Positions 1 to 8,232 are shown, numbered from the stretch's first letter. The stretch: DNA of 64,000 nucleotides from DAIOEK01 sp963721445 (GCA_963721445.1 CAVRIZ010000005.1:1860001-1924000), one strand, 5' to 3'. Notes: generated from the letters alone by a model not told the origin. Translations and numbers: made by a program.

Positions 1-54
1 TGACGACCTGATGGGAAACCAACAATATTGGAAATTTGGATTTGAGAAGAAAAC

Positions 55-810
55 CTACCCAAAACGGCCTTCGACGTAGTCCTGGGTGCGGCGGTCTACC
101 GGTTTGGTGAAGATATCTTTACCGGGGGCAGTCTCCACCAGTTCGCCCTGTAAAAAGAAGGCGCCAAAATCAGCGACCCGCGATGCCTGCTGAACGGAAT
201 GGGGCGCCAGGATAATGGTGTATCTCTTCTTAAGATGCTGGAGCGAATCTTCGATCTTCGCGGTGGAAATTGGATCCAGACCGCTGGTGGGTTCATCCAA
301 CAGGATGACGGTGGGATTCAATGCCAGGACTCGGGCAACGCAAAGACGCTGCTGTTGTCCGCCCGATAGGGCAAATCCGGATGAATCCAGCCGGTCATGT
401 ACTTCATCCCATAGCACTGCATCTTTCAAGGTTTGTTCCACCACTTCATCCAATTTTGCCTTATCCGTGATGCCTGCCACTTCCAATCCGTAGGTGATAT
501 TCTCTCGAATGGACATGGGCAGAGGGACCGGGCGCGCAAAAACCATTCCCACCTTTCGGCGGAGCTGCACCAGGTTGGTGGCAGGATCGAGTACATTGAT
601 TCCGTCGACGATGATGGTCCCAGTGATATTGGTGACATCTGCCAGGTCGTTCAACCGATTGAGTGCTCGCAGCAAGGTGGATTTACCACCACCGGCGGGT
701 CCGAACATAACGGTGATTTGATTGGCTGGAATCGAAAGAGTGACATCCTTCAGGCTTTCGGTGCCATCTGAGTACTGCAGTGAGAAGTGCTCTATCTCAA
801 TAATATTCAT
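55..810 (-). CDS. pstB: Phosphate ABC transporter ATP-binding protein PstB
   Basis: Cytoplasmic ATPase that drives phosphate import through PstC/PstA. The 251-residue protein has Walker A GPAGGGKST (residues 37-45), signature LSGGQ (148-152), Walker B VILLDEP (168-174) and an H-loop His (about 204), so it is complete and of normal length. Odd point: the Q-loop, usually VFQ in PstB, reads GMVFARP, so the Gln is replaced by Ala; the Walker A is also slightly unusual (GGG where PstB has GCG). It is the last gene of pstSCAB, 6 bp after pstA. No phoU is seen in the 54 bases beyond it. Identity is firm; the effect of the Q-loop change is unknown. Confidence 0.95.
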   Translation of the reverse strand: MNIIEIEHFSLQYSDGTESLKDVTLSIPANQITVMFGPAGGGKSTLLRALNRLNDLADVTNITGTIIVDGINVLDPATNLVQLRRKVGMVFARPVPLPMSIRENITYGLEVAGITDKAKLDEVVEQTLKDAVLWDEVHDRLDSSGFALSGGQQQRLCVARVLALNPTVILLDEPTSGLDPISTAKIEDSLQHLKKRYTIILAPHSVQQASRVADFGAFFLQGELVETAPGKDIFTKPVDRRTQDYVEGRFG

Positions 811-816
811 GGTGTG

Positions 817-1686
817 TTACCACGGCCTCTTCGCTCGTGCCCTGGAACGGATAACGGATGCGATCAAATTCATCCCGACCACAAAAACCAGTAATACGAG
901 AGCAGTTCCATATTGGATCTTGACCGGCATACCTGGCACTTGCGTGGAAATGACAAAAAGATGGTACGGAAGGGCCATCGTGGCATCCAGCGGGGAATGG
1001 GGCAGGCGGGGCAGGAAGAAGGTCGCACCGGTGAATAAAATTGGTGCGGTTTCACCTGCCGCTCGCTCCAACCCAAGGATGACCCCGGTCAGGATGCCCG
1101 GCAGGGACTGCGGCAACACGATCCGTCTGATCGTCTGCCAGCGGGTCGCCCCCAGGGAAGTGCTGACCACCCGGAAGCTGTTTGGAACCGATCGAAGAGC
1201 TTCCTCGCTGGTGGAAATGATCACCGGCAAGGTCATAATGGATAGTGTTAGACTGGCAGCCAGGATGCTAGTGCCGAGATTCAAGAACAGAACAAAGATA
1301 CCCAATCCGAACAGACCATACACGACCGATGGAATCCCCGCCAGGTTTGTTATGGCGATTCGGATCGCGCGAGTCCATCGGTTCTCGGAGGCATATTCAG
1401 CCAGATAGATGGCCGCCCCAATACCCAGCGGAACAGAAAAGAGGGCAGTACCCAGCGTTAGGTAAAGGGTGCCGACAATGGCCGGGAGGATCCCACCCTG
1501 CCGCATTCCGTCTTCGGGCATCTGGGTGAGGAAAGTCCAATTGATCGCCGGAAGTCCTTGTTTCAGGATATAAACAACCACAGCGATGATAGGTATCACA
1601 GTCAGGAGGGTCATGAACGTCATGCCGGCGAATCCGACCCGCTCGGTGATCCGTTTTCCTCTTGGGGTGTGCGTCAGATCTCTCAT
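817..1686 (-). CDS. pstA: Phosphate ABC transporter permease PstA
   Basis: Inner-membrane permease half of the phosphate importer, pairing with PstC. The start at 1686 (MRDLTHTPRG) is chosen because it overlaps the pstC stop in an ATGA; the open frame reaches 1884 but that extension lies inside pstC. The 289-residue product has an N-terminal TM segment (about residues 20-40), then a BPD_transp_1 domain ending with the EAA-type loop SLGATRWQTIRRIVLPQSL and GLERAAGETAPI, typical of PstA. It is translationally coupled to pstC and followed closely by pstB. Confidence 0.94.
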   Translation of the reverse strand: MRDLTHTPRGKRITERVGFAGMTFMTLLTVIPIIAVVVYILKQGLPAINWTFLTQMPEDGMRQGGILPAIVGTLYLTLGTALFSVPLGIGAAIYLAEYASENRWTRAIRIAITNLAGIPSVVYGLFGLGIFVLFLNLGTSILAASLTLSIMTLPVIISTSEEALRSVPNSFRVVSTSLGATRWQTIRRIVLPQSLPGILTGVILGLERAAGETAPILFTGATFFLPRLPHSPLDATMALPYHLFVISTQVPGMPVKIQYGTALVLLVFVVGMNLIASVIRSRARAKRPW

Positions 1687-2579
1687 GAGAGGATCCTCTC
1701 CGACCGTTTGGGTTGCCGGAAGACAATCGCGGAAGCGGTAATATTTACAGCCAATGAGATCAGGAAGAGGATGATCCCGATCAGGAAGAGGACATGATAA
1801 TGGGTGGAACCAGTGGCCACTTCGCCCATCTCCGAGGCGACCGTAGCGGTCATGGTACGGACAGGCGCGAATAAGGAGAACCATTTGATCGGTAAGACAG
1901 GGGCGTTTCCTGTGACCATCATCACGGTCATGGTTTCTCCAATCGCACGCCCCACCCCCAGGATCACCGCGGTAAGTACACCCGAACGGGCAGCAGGGAG
2001 TGTTACACCCCAGATCGTTTGCCAGCGAGTGGCGCCAACCGCCAATGCTGCCTCACGATAAGCCCGTGGGACCGTATTTAGAGCGTCTTCAGCCACTGAG
2101 ACAATGGTGGGTAACGCGATCCCACCGAGAAGGAGGGCACCGGTAAAAGCGGTCAAACCGGTAGGCAGGTCAAGGAACCGTCGCAGGAATGGCGACACTA
2201 CCAGTATCCCGAGGAAGCCAAGCATCACCGATGGTAGACCGGCGAGGATCTCCACGATCGGCTTGAGTATTTCTTTGAGCCAGCCAGGTGCTATTTCCGA
2301 TATATAGATCGCGGTGCCAACACCGAATGGAATGGCCACCAGCGCTGCGCCAAATGTGACGAGTATGGTTCCCAGTAATAAGGGCAATAATCCAAATAAG
2401 CTTTCGATCGGATACCATCGAATCCCAATCAAATTCGAGAGGTCGACCTCAGCAAATGTGGGTATCCCTTCGCTGACTAGGAAATAGAGGATAAGACCCA
2501 CAAATAAAATGGAGGAGTATCCAGATAACTGAATTCCACGGGTGATGATCCGCTCGAAAAATGGAGTTTGATCCTTCAT
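1683..2579 (-). CDS. pstC: Phosphate ABC transporter permease PstC
   Basis: Second membrane subunit of the phosphate importer, 298 residues, normal length. It has an N-terminal TM segment (about 18-38), then five more in a BPD_transp_1 domain. The coupling loop reads AVGATRWQTIWGVTLPAA and is followed by GVGRAIGETMTVMMVTGN, the usual PstC signature. Both ends overlap neighbours by 4 bp (ATGA with pstS at 2576-2579 and with pstA at 1683-1686), which points to one translationally coupled transcript pstS-C-A-B. Confidence 0.95.
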   Translation of the reverse strand: MKDQTPFFERIITRGIQLSGYSSILFVGLILYFLVSEGIPTFAEVDLSNLIGIRWYPIESLFGLLPLLLGTILVTFGAALVAIPFGVGTAIYISEIAPGWLKEILKPIVEILAGLPSVMLGFLGILVVSPFLRRFLDLPTGLTAFTGALLLGGIALPTIVSVAEDALNTVPRAYREAALAVGATRWQTIWGVTLPAARSGVLTAVILGVGRAIGETMTVMMVTGNAPVLPIKWFSLFAPVRTMTATVASEMGEVATGSTHYHVLFLIGIILFLISLAVNITASAIVFRQPKRSERILS

Positions 2580-3469
2580 GGCAGCGCGGTTCCAGATTGT
2601 TTGATCGGCACAAAACCAAGGTCAGTGACAATTTGTTGGGCTTCAGGGGAAATTATCCAGGTGAGATAGTCTTTCACGATTCCCACCGGGTCTCCATTGG
2701 TATACATATACAGATCGCGTGCGATTGGGTAGCTATTATTGTTTACGCTCTCAGCAGATGGCAATATATATGGTCCTCCATCCGCTTTACTGACCAGGAT
2801 CATCTTGACTTCCGGTATCACATACCCCAGGCCATCATAGCCGATGGCGTTCGGATTGTCGCTCACCTCGGCTGTGATGCCTTCTGACGAAGGCAAAAGC
2901 AGGGTGTCTGTACTGAAAAGGGTTTTATTCCCTTTCTCTCCCAAACGCAACACGGTTTCAAGAAAATACACATGCGTGCCCGAATTGGTCTCACGCGAAA
3001 GCCGAACAATGGGACGGTCTTCCCCGCCAACTTCGCTCCAATTGTTGATCTTTCCGCTGTAGATATCACTGATTTGTTTCAAACTGAGTTCTGAGACTGG
3101 GTTATTCGGGTTGACGATGACGGCTATGGCGTCCTTGGCAACGACGAATTCCTTTGGATTCACATTCCCTTTTTGGGCGGATTCAATTTCATCAGATTTG
3201 ATCGCGCGGGATGCATTCGCGATGGACACGGTGCCATTGATGAGCGCGGCTATTCCAGTCCCTGAACCACCGCCGGAAACCGATATCCGTACATCCGGGT
3301 GAAGCTTTTGGTAGGATTCCGCCCATGAGAGAGCCAGATTCACCATCGTATCTGACCCTTTATTCTCGATGTATACCGCGGCTTCATTCGCGGATGCGGA
3401 TCTCTCCGCGCAACCGGTTATGAGGATACTTAAGAGGGAGATAAATAATAAAAGCCGATAAATTCGCAT
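2576..3469 (-). CDS. pstS: Phosphate-binding lipoprotein PstS
   Basis: Extracytoplasmic phosphate-binding protein that feeds PstCA. The 297-residue protein opens with a lipoprotein signal (LLSILITGC, Cys about residue 20). The mature part carries the PstS-like fold signatures NKGSDTM (about 37-43) and SGGGSGTGIAALINGT (about 63-78), and later SRETNSGTHVYF, which contributes to the phosphate site in this family. It is the first gene of the operon. A TATAAT -10 box lies 9 nt before the ATG (3479-3484), so the mRNA may be leaderless. A Pho box could not be identified with confidence. Confidence 0.95.
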   Translation of the reverse strand: MRIYRLLLFISLLSILITGCAERSASANEAAVYIENKGSDTMVNLALSWAESYQKLHPDVRISVSGGGSGTGIAALINGTVSIANASRAIKSDEIESAQKGNVNPKEFVVAKDAIAVIVNPNNPVSELSLKQISDIYSGKINNWSEVGGEDRPIVRLSRETNSGTHVYFLETVLRLGEKGNKTLFSTDTLLLPSSEGITAEVSDNPNAIGYDGLGYVIPEVKMILVSKADGGPYILPSAESVNNNSYPIARDLYMYTNGDPVGIVKDYLTWIISPEAQQIVTDLGFVPIKQSGTALP

Positions 3470-3478
3470 TCACTAAAA

Positions 3479-3484
3479 ATTATA
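3479..3484 (-). promoter_or_regulatory. -10 box of the pstSCAB operon
   Basis: On the minus strand a perfect TATAAT lies 9 nt upstream of the pstS ATG. A transcript starting 6-8 nt after it would have almost no 5' leader. No clear -35 consensus is found 17 nt upstream, which would fit an activator-dependent promoter (inference). Confidence 0.5.
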
Positions 3485-3633
3485 ACTTGAATCAGATGCC
3501 GACATGTGAATATTTAAGGTTTGGTATAACCAATTAACATCACATTAGTTGTGATCAAGAATGCACTTGATTCCTCCTCCAATCCGGCATTATCCATGCA
3601 ATGATAGTCTGAATAAAAATGACCAGAAATAGG

Positions 3634-3660
3634 TTGAAACTTGAAAAAGCTGTATATAAT
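3634..3660 (+). promoter_or_regulatory. Putative promoter of hicBA
   Basis: TTGAAA (3634-3639) and a perfect TATAAT (3655-3660), separated by a short 15-bp spacer. The -10 ends 20 nt before the hicB ATG, leaving room for the GGAGG ribosome site at 3671-3675. Confidence 0.45.
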
Positions 3661-3680
3661 GATATTGTGTGGAGGGTTGG

Positions 3681-3908
3681 ATGGAAAAAACCGTGAAAAT
3701 ATTAATTGAGAAACACACCGATGGGTTTGTCGCCTATCCATTGGGTTTAAAAGGGGTAGTGATCGGAAGCGGCGAATCGGAGAAAGAAGCCCTCTCAGAT
3801 GTACGCTCCGCCATTCTTTTCCATGTCGAAACCTTTGGTCCTGAAGTATTCGGCACCGGTCCATTGGTTCTGGATGCGATGCTGGCTGAAACAGGAATCA
3901 ACGTATGA
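3681..3908 (+). CDS. hicB: HicB-like short antitoxin
   Basis: Predicted antitoxin partner of the HicA-like protein next to it. The 75-residue product (start ATG 3681, after GGAGG at 3671-3675; an in-frame GTG at 3669 is rejected because it overlaps that site) matches the short HicB fold: VKILIEKHTDGFVAYPLGLKG, then GSGESEKEALSDVRSAI. It lacks a separate DNA-binding C-terminus, so autoregulation by this form is uncertain. The stop overlaps the next start in an ATGA. The order antitoxin then toxin is the reverse of the classical hicAB order but is common for this subtype. Confidence 0.8.
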   Translation: MEKTVKILIEKHTDGFVAYPLGLKGVVIGSGESEKEALSDVRSAILFHVETFGPEVFGTGPLVLDAMLAETGINV

Positions 3909-4147
3909 ACGAGACAATCCCGGACATATCTCCCAAAGATCGGGTGATCAAGGCGCTCGAACTTCTTGGTTATCGAATCGTTCGACAGGGCTCTCACATC
4001 GCTTTATCCTATTACACAGCCAGTGGGGTCCAATTCCCGTTGACCATCCCCGACCAAATTGCATATAACGCATCCACGCTGCGGGCAATCCTCACTCGCG
4101 CGGGAATCTCAAAACAGGATTTTCTCACCGCGTACTCGAAAATCTGA
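3905..4147 (+). CDS. hicA: HicA-like mRNA interferase toxin
   Basis: Predicted RNA-binding toxin of the HicA family (dsRBD-like fold) that would cleave mRNA unless bound by HicB. The 80-residue protein has the family core LELLGYRIVRQGSHIALSY, with the catalytic-type His in GSH (about residue 32) preceded by the GY.IVRQ strand, then FPLTIP and a C-terminal helix ending LRAILTRAGISKQDFL. It is coupled to hicB by a 4-bp overlap and followed by a strong terminator at 4168-4196. Confidence 0.8.
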   Translation: MNETIPDISPKDRVIKALELLGYRIVRQGSHIALSYYTASGVQFPLTIPDQIAYNASTLRAILTRAGISKQDFLTAYSKI

Positions 4148-4167
4148 ACAATACTCCATTTCAATAC

Positions 4168-4196
4168 AAAAAACTCATCCGCTAGGATGAGTTTTT
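4168..4196 (+). terminator. Rho-independent terminator after hicBA
   Basis: AAAAACTCATCC, loop GCTA, GGATGAGTTTTT: a 12-bp perfect stem with an A-tract before and a T-tract after, so it could act on both strands. Confidence 0.85.
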
Positions 4197-4254
4197 CTGT
4201 CACTTGTGACAGGTTGAAAACCGGGTATTGGGTTCTATATAATCATTATAGAAC
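4197..4254 (+). promoter_or_regulatory. Promoter of the terminase cassette flanked by two palindromes
   Basis: TTGAAA (4214-4219), an 18-bp spacer and TATAAT (4238-4243) make a good promoter 20 nt before the first cassette gene. Immediately upstream is the perfect palindrome CTGTCACTTGTGACAG (4197-4212). Over the -10 lies a second inverted repeat, GTTCTATA, 7 nt, TATAGAAC (4232-4254). Either could be an operator. No repressor gene is obvious in the cassette, although HicB or a host factor could act here (inference). Confidence 0.6.
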
Positions 4255-4263
4255 AAACAATCT

Positions 4264-4668
4264 ATGACAGACACACAACCTCACACCAATCCCGAAGACC
4301 TATCCCCAGCTCGCAAACGTGGCGCGCCCCCTGGAAATATTAACGCATTAAAACACGGTTTCTACAGCAAACGGTTCAACTCCGGTGAATTGCTTGACCT
4401 TCTGGATATTCCGGAAGGCAGCATTCATAACGAGATTGCTGTTCTACGGGTCCTGACTAGGAGGGTGGTGGAATTGATGGAAAATGACGCACCTGACCCG
4501 GTGATCCTTGATTTCTATAAGATTGTAGGACAGATGTGCATGCAAATTTCCACACTTCTTCGTACCCAGAAACTGCTGGATGGGAATGAGGACGACCGCG
4601 CCACGATATTTAAAGCAATCGCGCAGGCTACCAGTCTCATATTTAATTTTGTCCGGGAAACGGGATGA
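4264..4668 (+). CDS. Small-terminase-like protein (GNxNALKHG type)
   Basis: A 134-residue protein whose N-terminus carries RKRGAPPGNINALKHGFYSK (residues about 18-37), a motif found at the start of many small-terminase-like or phage-associated proteins. The rest is predicted helical (VLRVLTRRVVELMEND, FYKIVGQMCMQISTLL). It is the first of three genes joined by ATGA overlaps, the last being a large terminase, so a DNA-recognition role like TerS is the natural inference. No helix-turn-helix could be assigned with confidence. Confidence 0.6.
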   Translation: MTDTQPHTNPEDLSPARKRGAPPGNINALKHGFYSKRFNSGELLDLLDIPEGSIHNEIAVLRVLTRRVVELMENDAPDPVILDFYKIVGQMCMQISTLLRTQKLLDGNEDDRATIFKAIAQATSLIFNFVRETG

Positions 4669-4949
4669 ACGAAACCGATGCACTCTACTGGACAGAAAAG
4701 ATCCACCACGCCCTGGATCTATTCGATAACCGGATCGGCCGTCTTGAAAAGGACCAGGCTCACCGAATCGAATTGTTGATCCAGCGGGTGGAATCCCTGG
4801 AACGTAGCCAGACTGACCAGGAAGCCCGTTTGCGGACAGTGGCAGATGGCGTCATTCGCTTAAATACGCAGGGTTCGTTGGCAGCCGTTGGACAGAGCAT
4901 CCTCTCCCTGTTGCTGGCAGCCATCGCCGCTTATATCGGGGCGAAATGA
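4665..4949 (+). CDS. Coiled-coil protein with C-terminal membrane segment
   Basis: A 94-residue protein of unknown function between the small and large terminase genes, overlapping each by 4 bp. Residues about 20-65 form a charged heptad-like helix (RIGRLEKDQAHRIELLIQRV); residues 71-93 are hydrophobic (AAVGQSILSLLLAAIAAYIG), so it is probably tail-anchored. Phage genomes have small holin-like or spanin-like proteins of this layout, but nothing here proves lysis function. Conserved placement between terminase genes would suggest it anchors or oligomerises the packaging machinery (inference). Confidence 0.55.
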   Translation: MNETDALYWTEKIHHALDLFDNRIGRLEKDQAHRIELLIQRVESLERSQTDQEARLRTVADGVIRLNTQGSLAAVGQSILSLLLAAIAAYIGAK

Positions 4950-6490
4950 AGCAGGATAACCAGGCTGAACTGGTTCATTTCCTCTCCATCGCCATTGCTG
5001 ATCCATTCACCTTTTCGAAAACAAACAGTGAGATCACTCTTAGACCGTACCAGATGGATCCGGCCAGGGCTATTGTCGATTCGGTGCTGAATCAGAGAGG
5101 ACTCAGTTTTGTGGTGATGTTTCCACGGCAGAGCGGAAAAAATGAGTTGCAGGCAAACCTGGAAGCCTATCTATTGACGATCTTTTGCCAGCAGGAAATG
5201 GATATCGTGAAGGTCAGCCCAACCTGGAAACCTCAAAGTGTCAACGCCATGCACCGGTTGGAAAGGCTTCTGAAGAATGGATTGATCACCCAAAAACTAT
5301 GGGAGAAGGAAAGCGGGTATATTTATCGGATCGGTCGGGCGCGGATCAGTTTCTTTTCTGGTGAGCCGCAGGCTCATATCGTCGGGGCAACCGCATCCGC
5401 GCTGCTCGAAGTGGATGAAGCACAGGATGTTCAAATAACAAAATACGACAAGGAAATCGCGCCCATGGCGGCCAGCACCAATGCCACCCGTGTATTCTGG
5501 GGAACTGCCTGGACAAGCCAGACACTGCTGGCCCGCGAACTTCGCGCAGCCCGCCTGTTGCAGGAGAGCGATGGGGTCCGCCGGGTGTTTCATATCTCCG
5601 GTGATGAAGTGGCAAAAGTCGTTCCATCCTATGACGCCTTCTTGCGGGAACAAGTCCAACGGATGGGAAGATATCACCCGATCATCCGCACCCAATTCTT
5701 CTCGGAGGAAATTGACGAGGAAGCCGGGATGTTTAATAAAGAGCGTCAGATGATGATGCGCGGGATACATCCACCGCAGGAAATTCCCTTACCCGGCCGG
5801 ATCTATTCGTTTCTGGTTGATGTGGGTGGGGAAAATACGCTTGAGCAATCCAGTGATATGGATGGTGATTCAATCGTGCACCGTGATCAGGATGCTACCG
5901 CGCTCACCGTTGTAGAAGTGGATCTATCTTCTCTGTTGGACGATCAGAAAAAAGCGCCCACGTATCACGTTGTGAAGCGCAAGACCTGGCATGGCATATC
6001 TCAAACCGTTTTATTTGACGAGTTAAAGCGGCTTATTCAACTCTGGAGACCGCGCCCGTTATTGATCGATGCAACCGGTATTGGAGCCGGATTGGCATCC
6101 TTTCTTCAGAAATCCTTCCCCGGTCGGATAAAACCTTTCCTCTTCAATAGTGCTTCCAAGAGTCGTTTGGGCTGGGATTTCTTAAGCGTCGTGGATACCG
6201 ATCGATTCAAAGACCACCTACTTGTTGAAGGGGATACTGATCAGACTGCATTCTGGCAACAGGTGCAGTATTGCCAGATGACGGTCCAACCTTCACCGGG
6301 CAGGTTGATGCGCTGGGGCGTACCGGATGGAATGACCGAACCCACCCATGGAAAACCCATCCATGATGATTTGCTCATCTCCGCGTCTATGTGTGCGCTC
6401 CTGGATGGCATGAAATGGACGGTTGGCAATGGATCGGCTGGATTGATCCAAGGAAAGGATCCATTGGATACTTTAGAGAAGATGTTTTGA
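4946..6490 (+). CDS. Phage-type terminase large subunit (ATPase-nuclease)
   Basis: 514 residues, the usual TerL length. The N-terminal ATPase has Walker A FPRQSGKNE (about 59-67) and Walker B ALLEVDEAQD (about 152-161). The C-terminal RNase H-like nuclease shows its three acidic strands: FLVDVGG (Asp about 292), PLLIDATG (Asp about 375) and HDDLLIS (Asp about 474-475). Both catalytic centres look intact. In phages this motor packages and cuts DNA, but no portal, capsid, protease or tail gene lies nearby: the gene ends at 6490 and is followed by a repeat and a host-type gene. It may be a remnant, a satellite fragment or a domesticated cassette. Confidence 0.85.
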   Translation: MKQDNQAELVHFLSIAIADPFTFSKTNSEITLRPYQMDPARAIVDSVLNQRGLSFVVMFPRQSGKNELQANLEAYLLTIFCQQEMDIVKVSPTWKPQSVNAMHRLERLLKNGLITQKLWEKESGYIYRIGRARISFFSGEPQAHIVGATASALLEVDEAQDVQITKYDKEIAPMAASTNATRVFWGTAWTSQTLLARELRAARLLQESDGVRRVFHISGDEVAKVVPSYDAFLREQVQRMGRYHPIIRTQFFSEEIDEEAGMFNKERQMMMRGIHPPQEIPLPGRIYSFLVDVGGENTLEQSSDMDGDSIVHRDQDATALTVVEVDLSSLLDDQKKAPTYHVVKRKTWHGISQTVLFDELKRLIQLWRPRPLLIDATGIGAGLASFLQKSFPGRIKPFLFNSASKSRLGWDFLSVVDTDRFKDHLLVEGDTDQTAFWQQVQYCQMTVQPSPGRLMRWGVPDGMTEPTHGKPIHDDLLISASMCALLDGMKWTVGNGSAGLIQGKDPLDTLEKMF

Positions 6491-6573
6491 TAGACCGTTG
6501 ATCTATTGGGATTAGGAAACCAGTTACCGAACCCCAAGCCAGTTTTAGGACATCACCACATCATCTTAGCCAC

Positions 6574-6673
6574 TCTTCTTCCACCCACAGAATTCTTTGC
6601 CCGGGCTATTCTACAATTTGGACATTTAGCCTAACTGCCCGGGCAGTCGATCACATTCTACAATTCGGCGGTA
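6574..6673. repeat. Dispersed GCCCGGGC repeat, copy 1
   Basis: CTTCCACCCA, then AGAATT, then GCCCGGGCTATTC, about 30 variable bases, and AACTGCCCGGGC. The same order of blocks occurs at 48290-48350 and, diverged, at 8151-8230. The two GCCCGGGC boxes can pair with each other. TTCTACAATT(T/C)GG also occurs twice inside this copy (about 6609 and 6656). No coding capacity. Confidence 0.55.
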
Positions 6674-6771
6674 TAGACAACCAATAAAAGATACACTTCA
6701 GTAACAGGCCAAGAATGTGCAGGCTTACGAAAACCACGTATTTTTGAATGACCAGTCAGATACAGGTAAAC

Positions 6772-8089
6772 ATGAAACGAAATTTTCCCACCTTCCTTTC
6801 CCTCATAATGGTGATTCTTATCAACGGTTGCACGGTACTTCCCACGGGGAATCAACCGGGAGCAGCACTTACCCCGACCATAAAATTGGAGTCGCCAACC
6901 GTTACAGAGATTGCTGCCACTGCCAACCCGACTGAGACAAAAGTGCCAGAGCCATCCATCGTGGTTCCACCGACAGAGCAACCTGTGACAGAAGCTCTTC
7001 CACCTGCCTCCATCCCTGACCCTGCAGGAACAGGTTGGAAACTGATCGTGGGTGGCATGCGTCGCCCGGTTGATCTTGTCCATGCGGGAGATGGCTCCGG
7101 ACGCTTATTCGTACTGGAACAGGCGGGTGTGATTCAAATTATCAAAGATCAGCAGGTCCTTCCGCAGTCATTCCTGGATATCCGCGACCGGGTCGGCAGC
7201 GGCGGAAATGAACAGGGATTACTGGGAATCGCTTTCCACCCAAAATTTGCTGAGAACGGCTATTTCTTTCTTGATTACACCGATTATTCCGGAAATACAG
7301 TAATTTCCCGATTTACCACGCCACCTGGAGATACATCCGATCATCCGGTGGCCGACCCTTCCAGCGAAGTGGTCTTATTGCGGGTTGACCAGCCATATGC
7401 CAATCACAATGGTGGACAATTGGTCTTTGGACCGGATGGATATCTGTGGATCGGCTTGGGGGACGGTGGTAACCAGGGCGACCCGAATGGGAATGGTCAG
7501 AATCCGAGTGCACTACTCGGCAAGATTTTACGGATCGATGTAGATGGTGGAAGCCCATACGCCATCCCGGTTGATAATCCCTATGCGTCTGGAGGCGGAT
7601 CGCCTGAGGTGTGGGCGATCGGGCTGCGCAATCCGTGGCGGTTTAGTTTCGATCGTGCCACGGGCGACTTGTATATTGCAGATGTCGGGCAGGGTAAATG
7701 GGAAGAGATCGATTATTTCGCGTCTGGTACCAAGTCCACACCGGCAAATTTTGGCTGGAACATTCGCGAAGGAACCCATCCTTACAGCGGAGATGTGGAT
7801 CAATACAGAATTGACCGATCCGGTTTTCGAATATGGTCACGATGTCGGCTGTTCTGTCACCGGTGGAATGGTTTACCACGGCAAGGCGCTCCCGCAATAT
7901 GCCGGCGTCTATTTGTTCGGCGATTATTGCTCAGGCACCATTTGGGGATTAGTGAATACGGAAGGAAATTGGCGGGCGAAAGTTCTTTTCCAGACTCATT
8001 ACAAGATCGCATCCTTCGGGGAGGATCAGGACGGTGAGATCTACCTGATGGACTTGAACGGAGGAGTCTACCAATTAGCTCCTCAATGA
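6772..8089 (+). CDS. PQQ-type sugar dehydrogenase (glucose/sorbosone dehydrogenase family) lipoprotein, frameshifted
   Basis: Predicted extracytoplasmic six-bladed beta-propeller of the soluble aldose sugar dehydrogenase (YliI-like) family. Start 6772 gives a lipoprotein signal (VILINGC). A Thr/Pro-rich linker follows, then family blocks: GLLGIAFHPKF, NHNGGQLVFGPDGYLWIGLGDGG, GKILRIDVDG, WAIGLRNPWRFSFD, ADVGQGKWEEID, and finally GCSVTGGMVYHG. The last block is in another frame: one extra T near 7804 shifts the frame, and removing it reads GDVDQTELTDPVFEYGHD, giving 438 residues. Most likely a sequencing error. Whether it really binds PQQ cannot be read from sequence. Confidence 0.8.
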
Positions 8090-8130
8090 TCCTGCGTTGG
8101 TGCATCATCCAATAAATCAAGAGAAGTGGG

Positions 8131-8232
8131 CCTCTGGGAGTAGGAGGCAGTGCCTCCTACTCCCAGATGAAAATCGCCCGAGCTGTTTTTCTTGTTTGAG
8201 CAAAAGCCATTCATGCACGGGCGGGTATATTC
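8131..8232. repeat. Dispersed GCCCGGGC repeat, copy 2, with near-perfect palindrome
   Basis: Positions 8133-8167 form a 17-bp perfect inverted repeat around a single central G. It is followed by CGCCCGAGCTGTTTTTC and, about 30 bases on, GCACGGGCGGGTA. This is the block order seen at 6574 and 48266, but more diverged. It sits between the sugar dehydrogenase and the methyltransferase; the hairpin could also stop transcription. Confidence 0.5.

Noticed and set aside
722..1408. 228-residue plus-strand frame antisense to pstA
   Set aside because: It runs opposite to a clearly real gene, is Arg/Ser/Thr-rich as antisense frames are, and has no recognisable family or ribosome site.
3485..3520. Pho box upstream of pstS
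   Set aside because: No pair of CTGTCAT-like direct repeats could be aligned with confidence.
3669..3680. GTG start for hicB at 3669
   Set aside because: It overlaps the GGAGG ribosome site of the ATG at 3681.
4665..4949. Calling the 94-residue protein a holin
   Set aside because: Coiled coil plus one TM is too generic and no endolysin is present.
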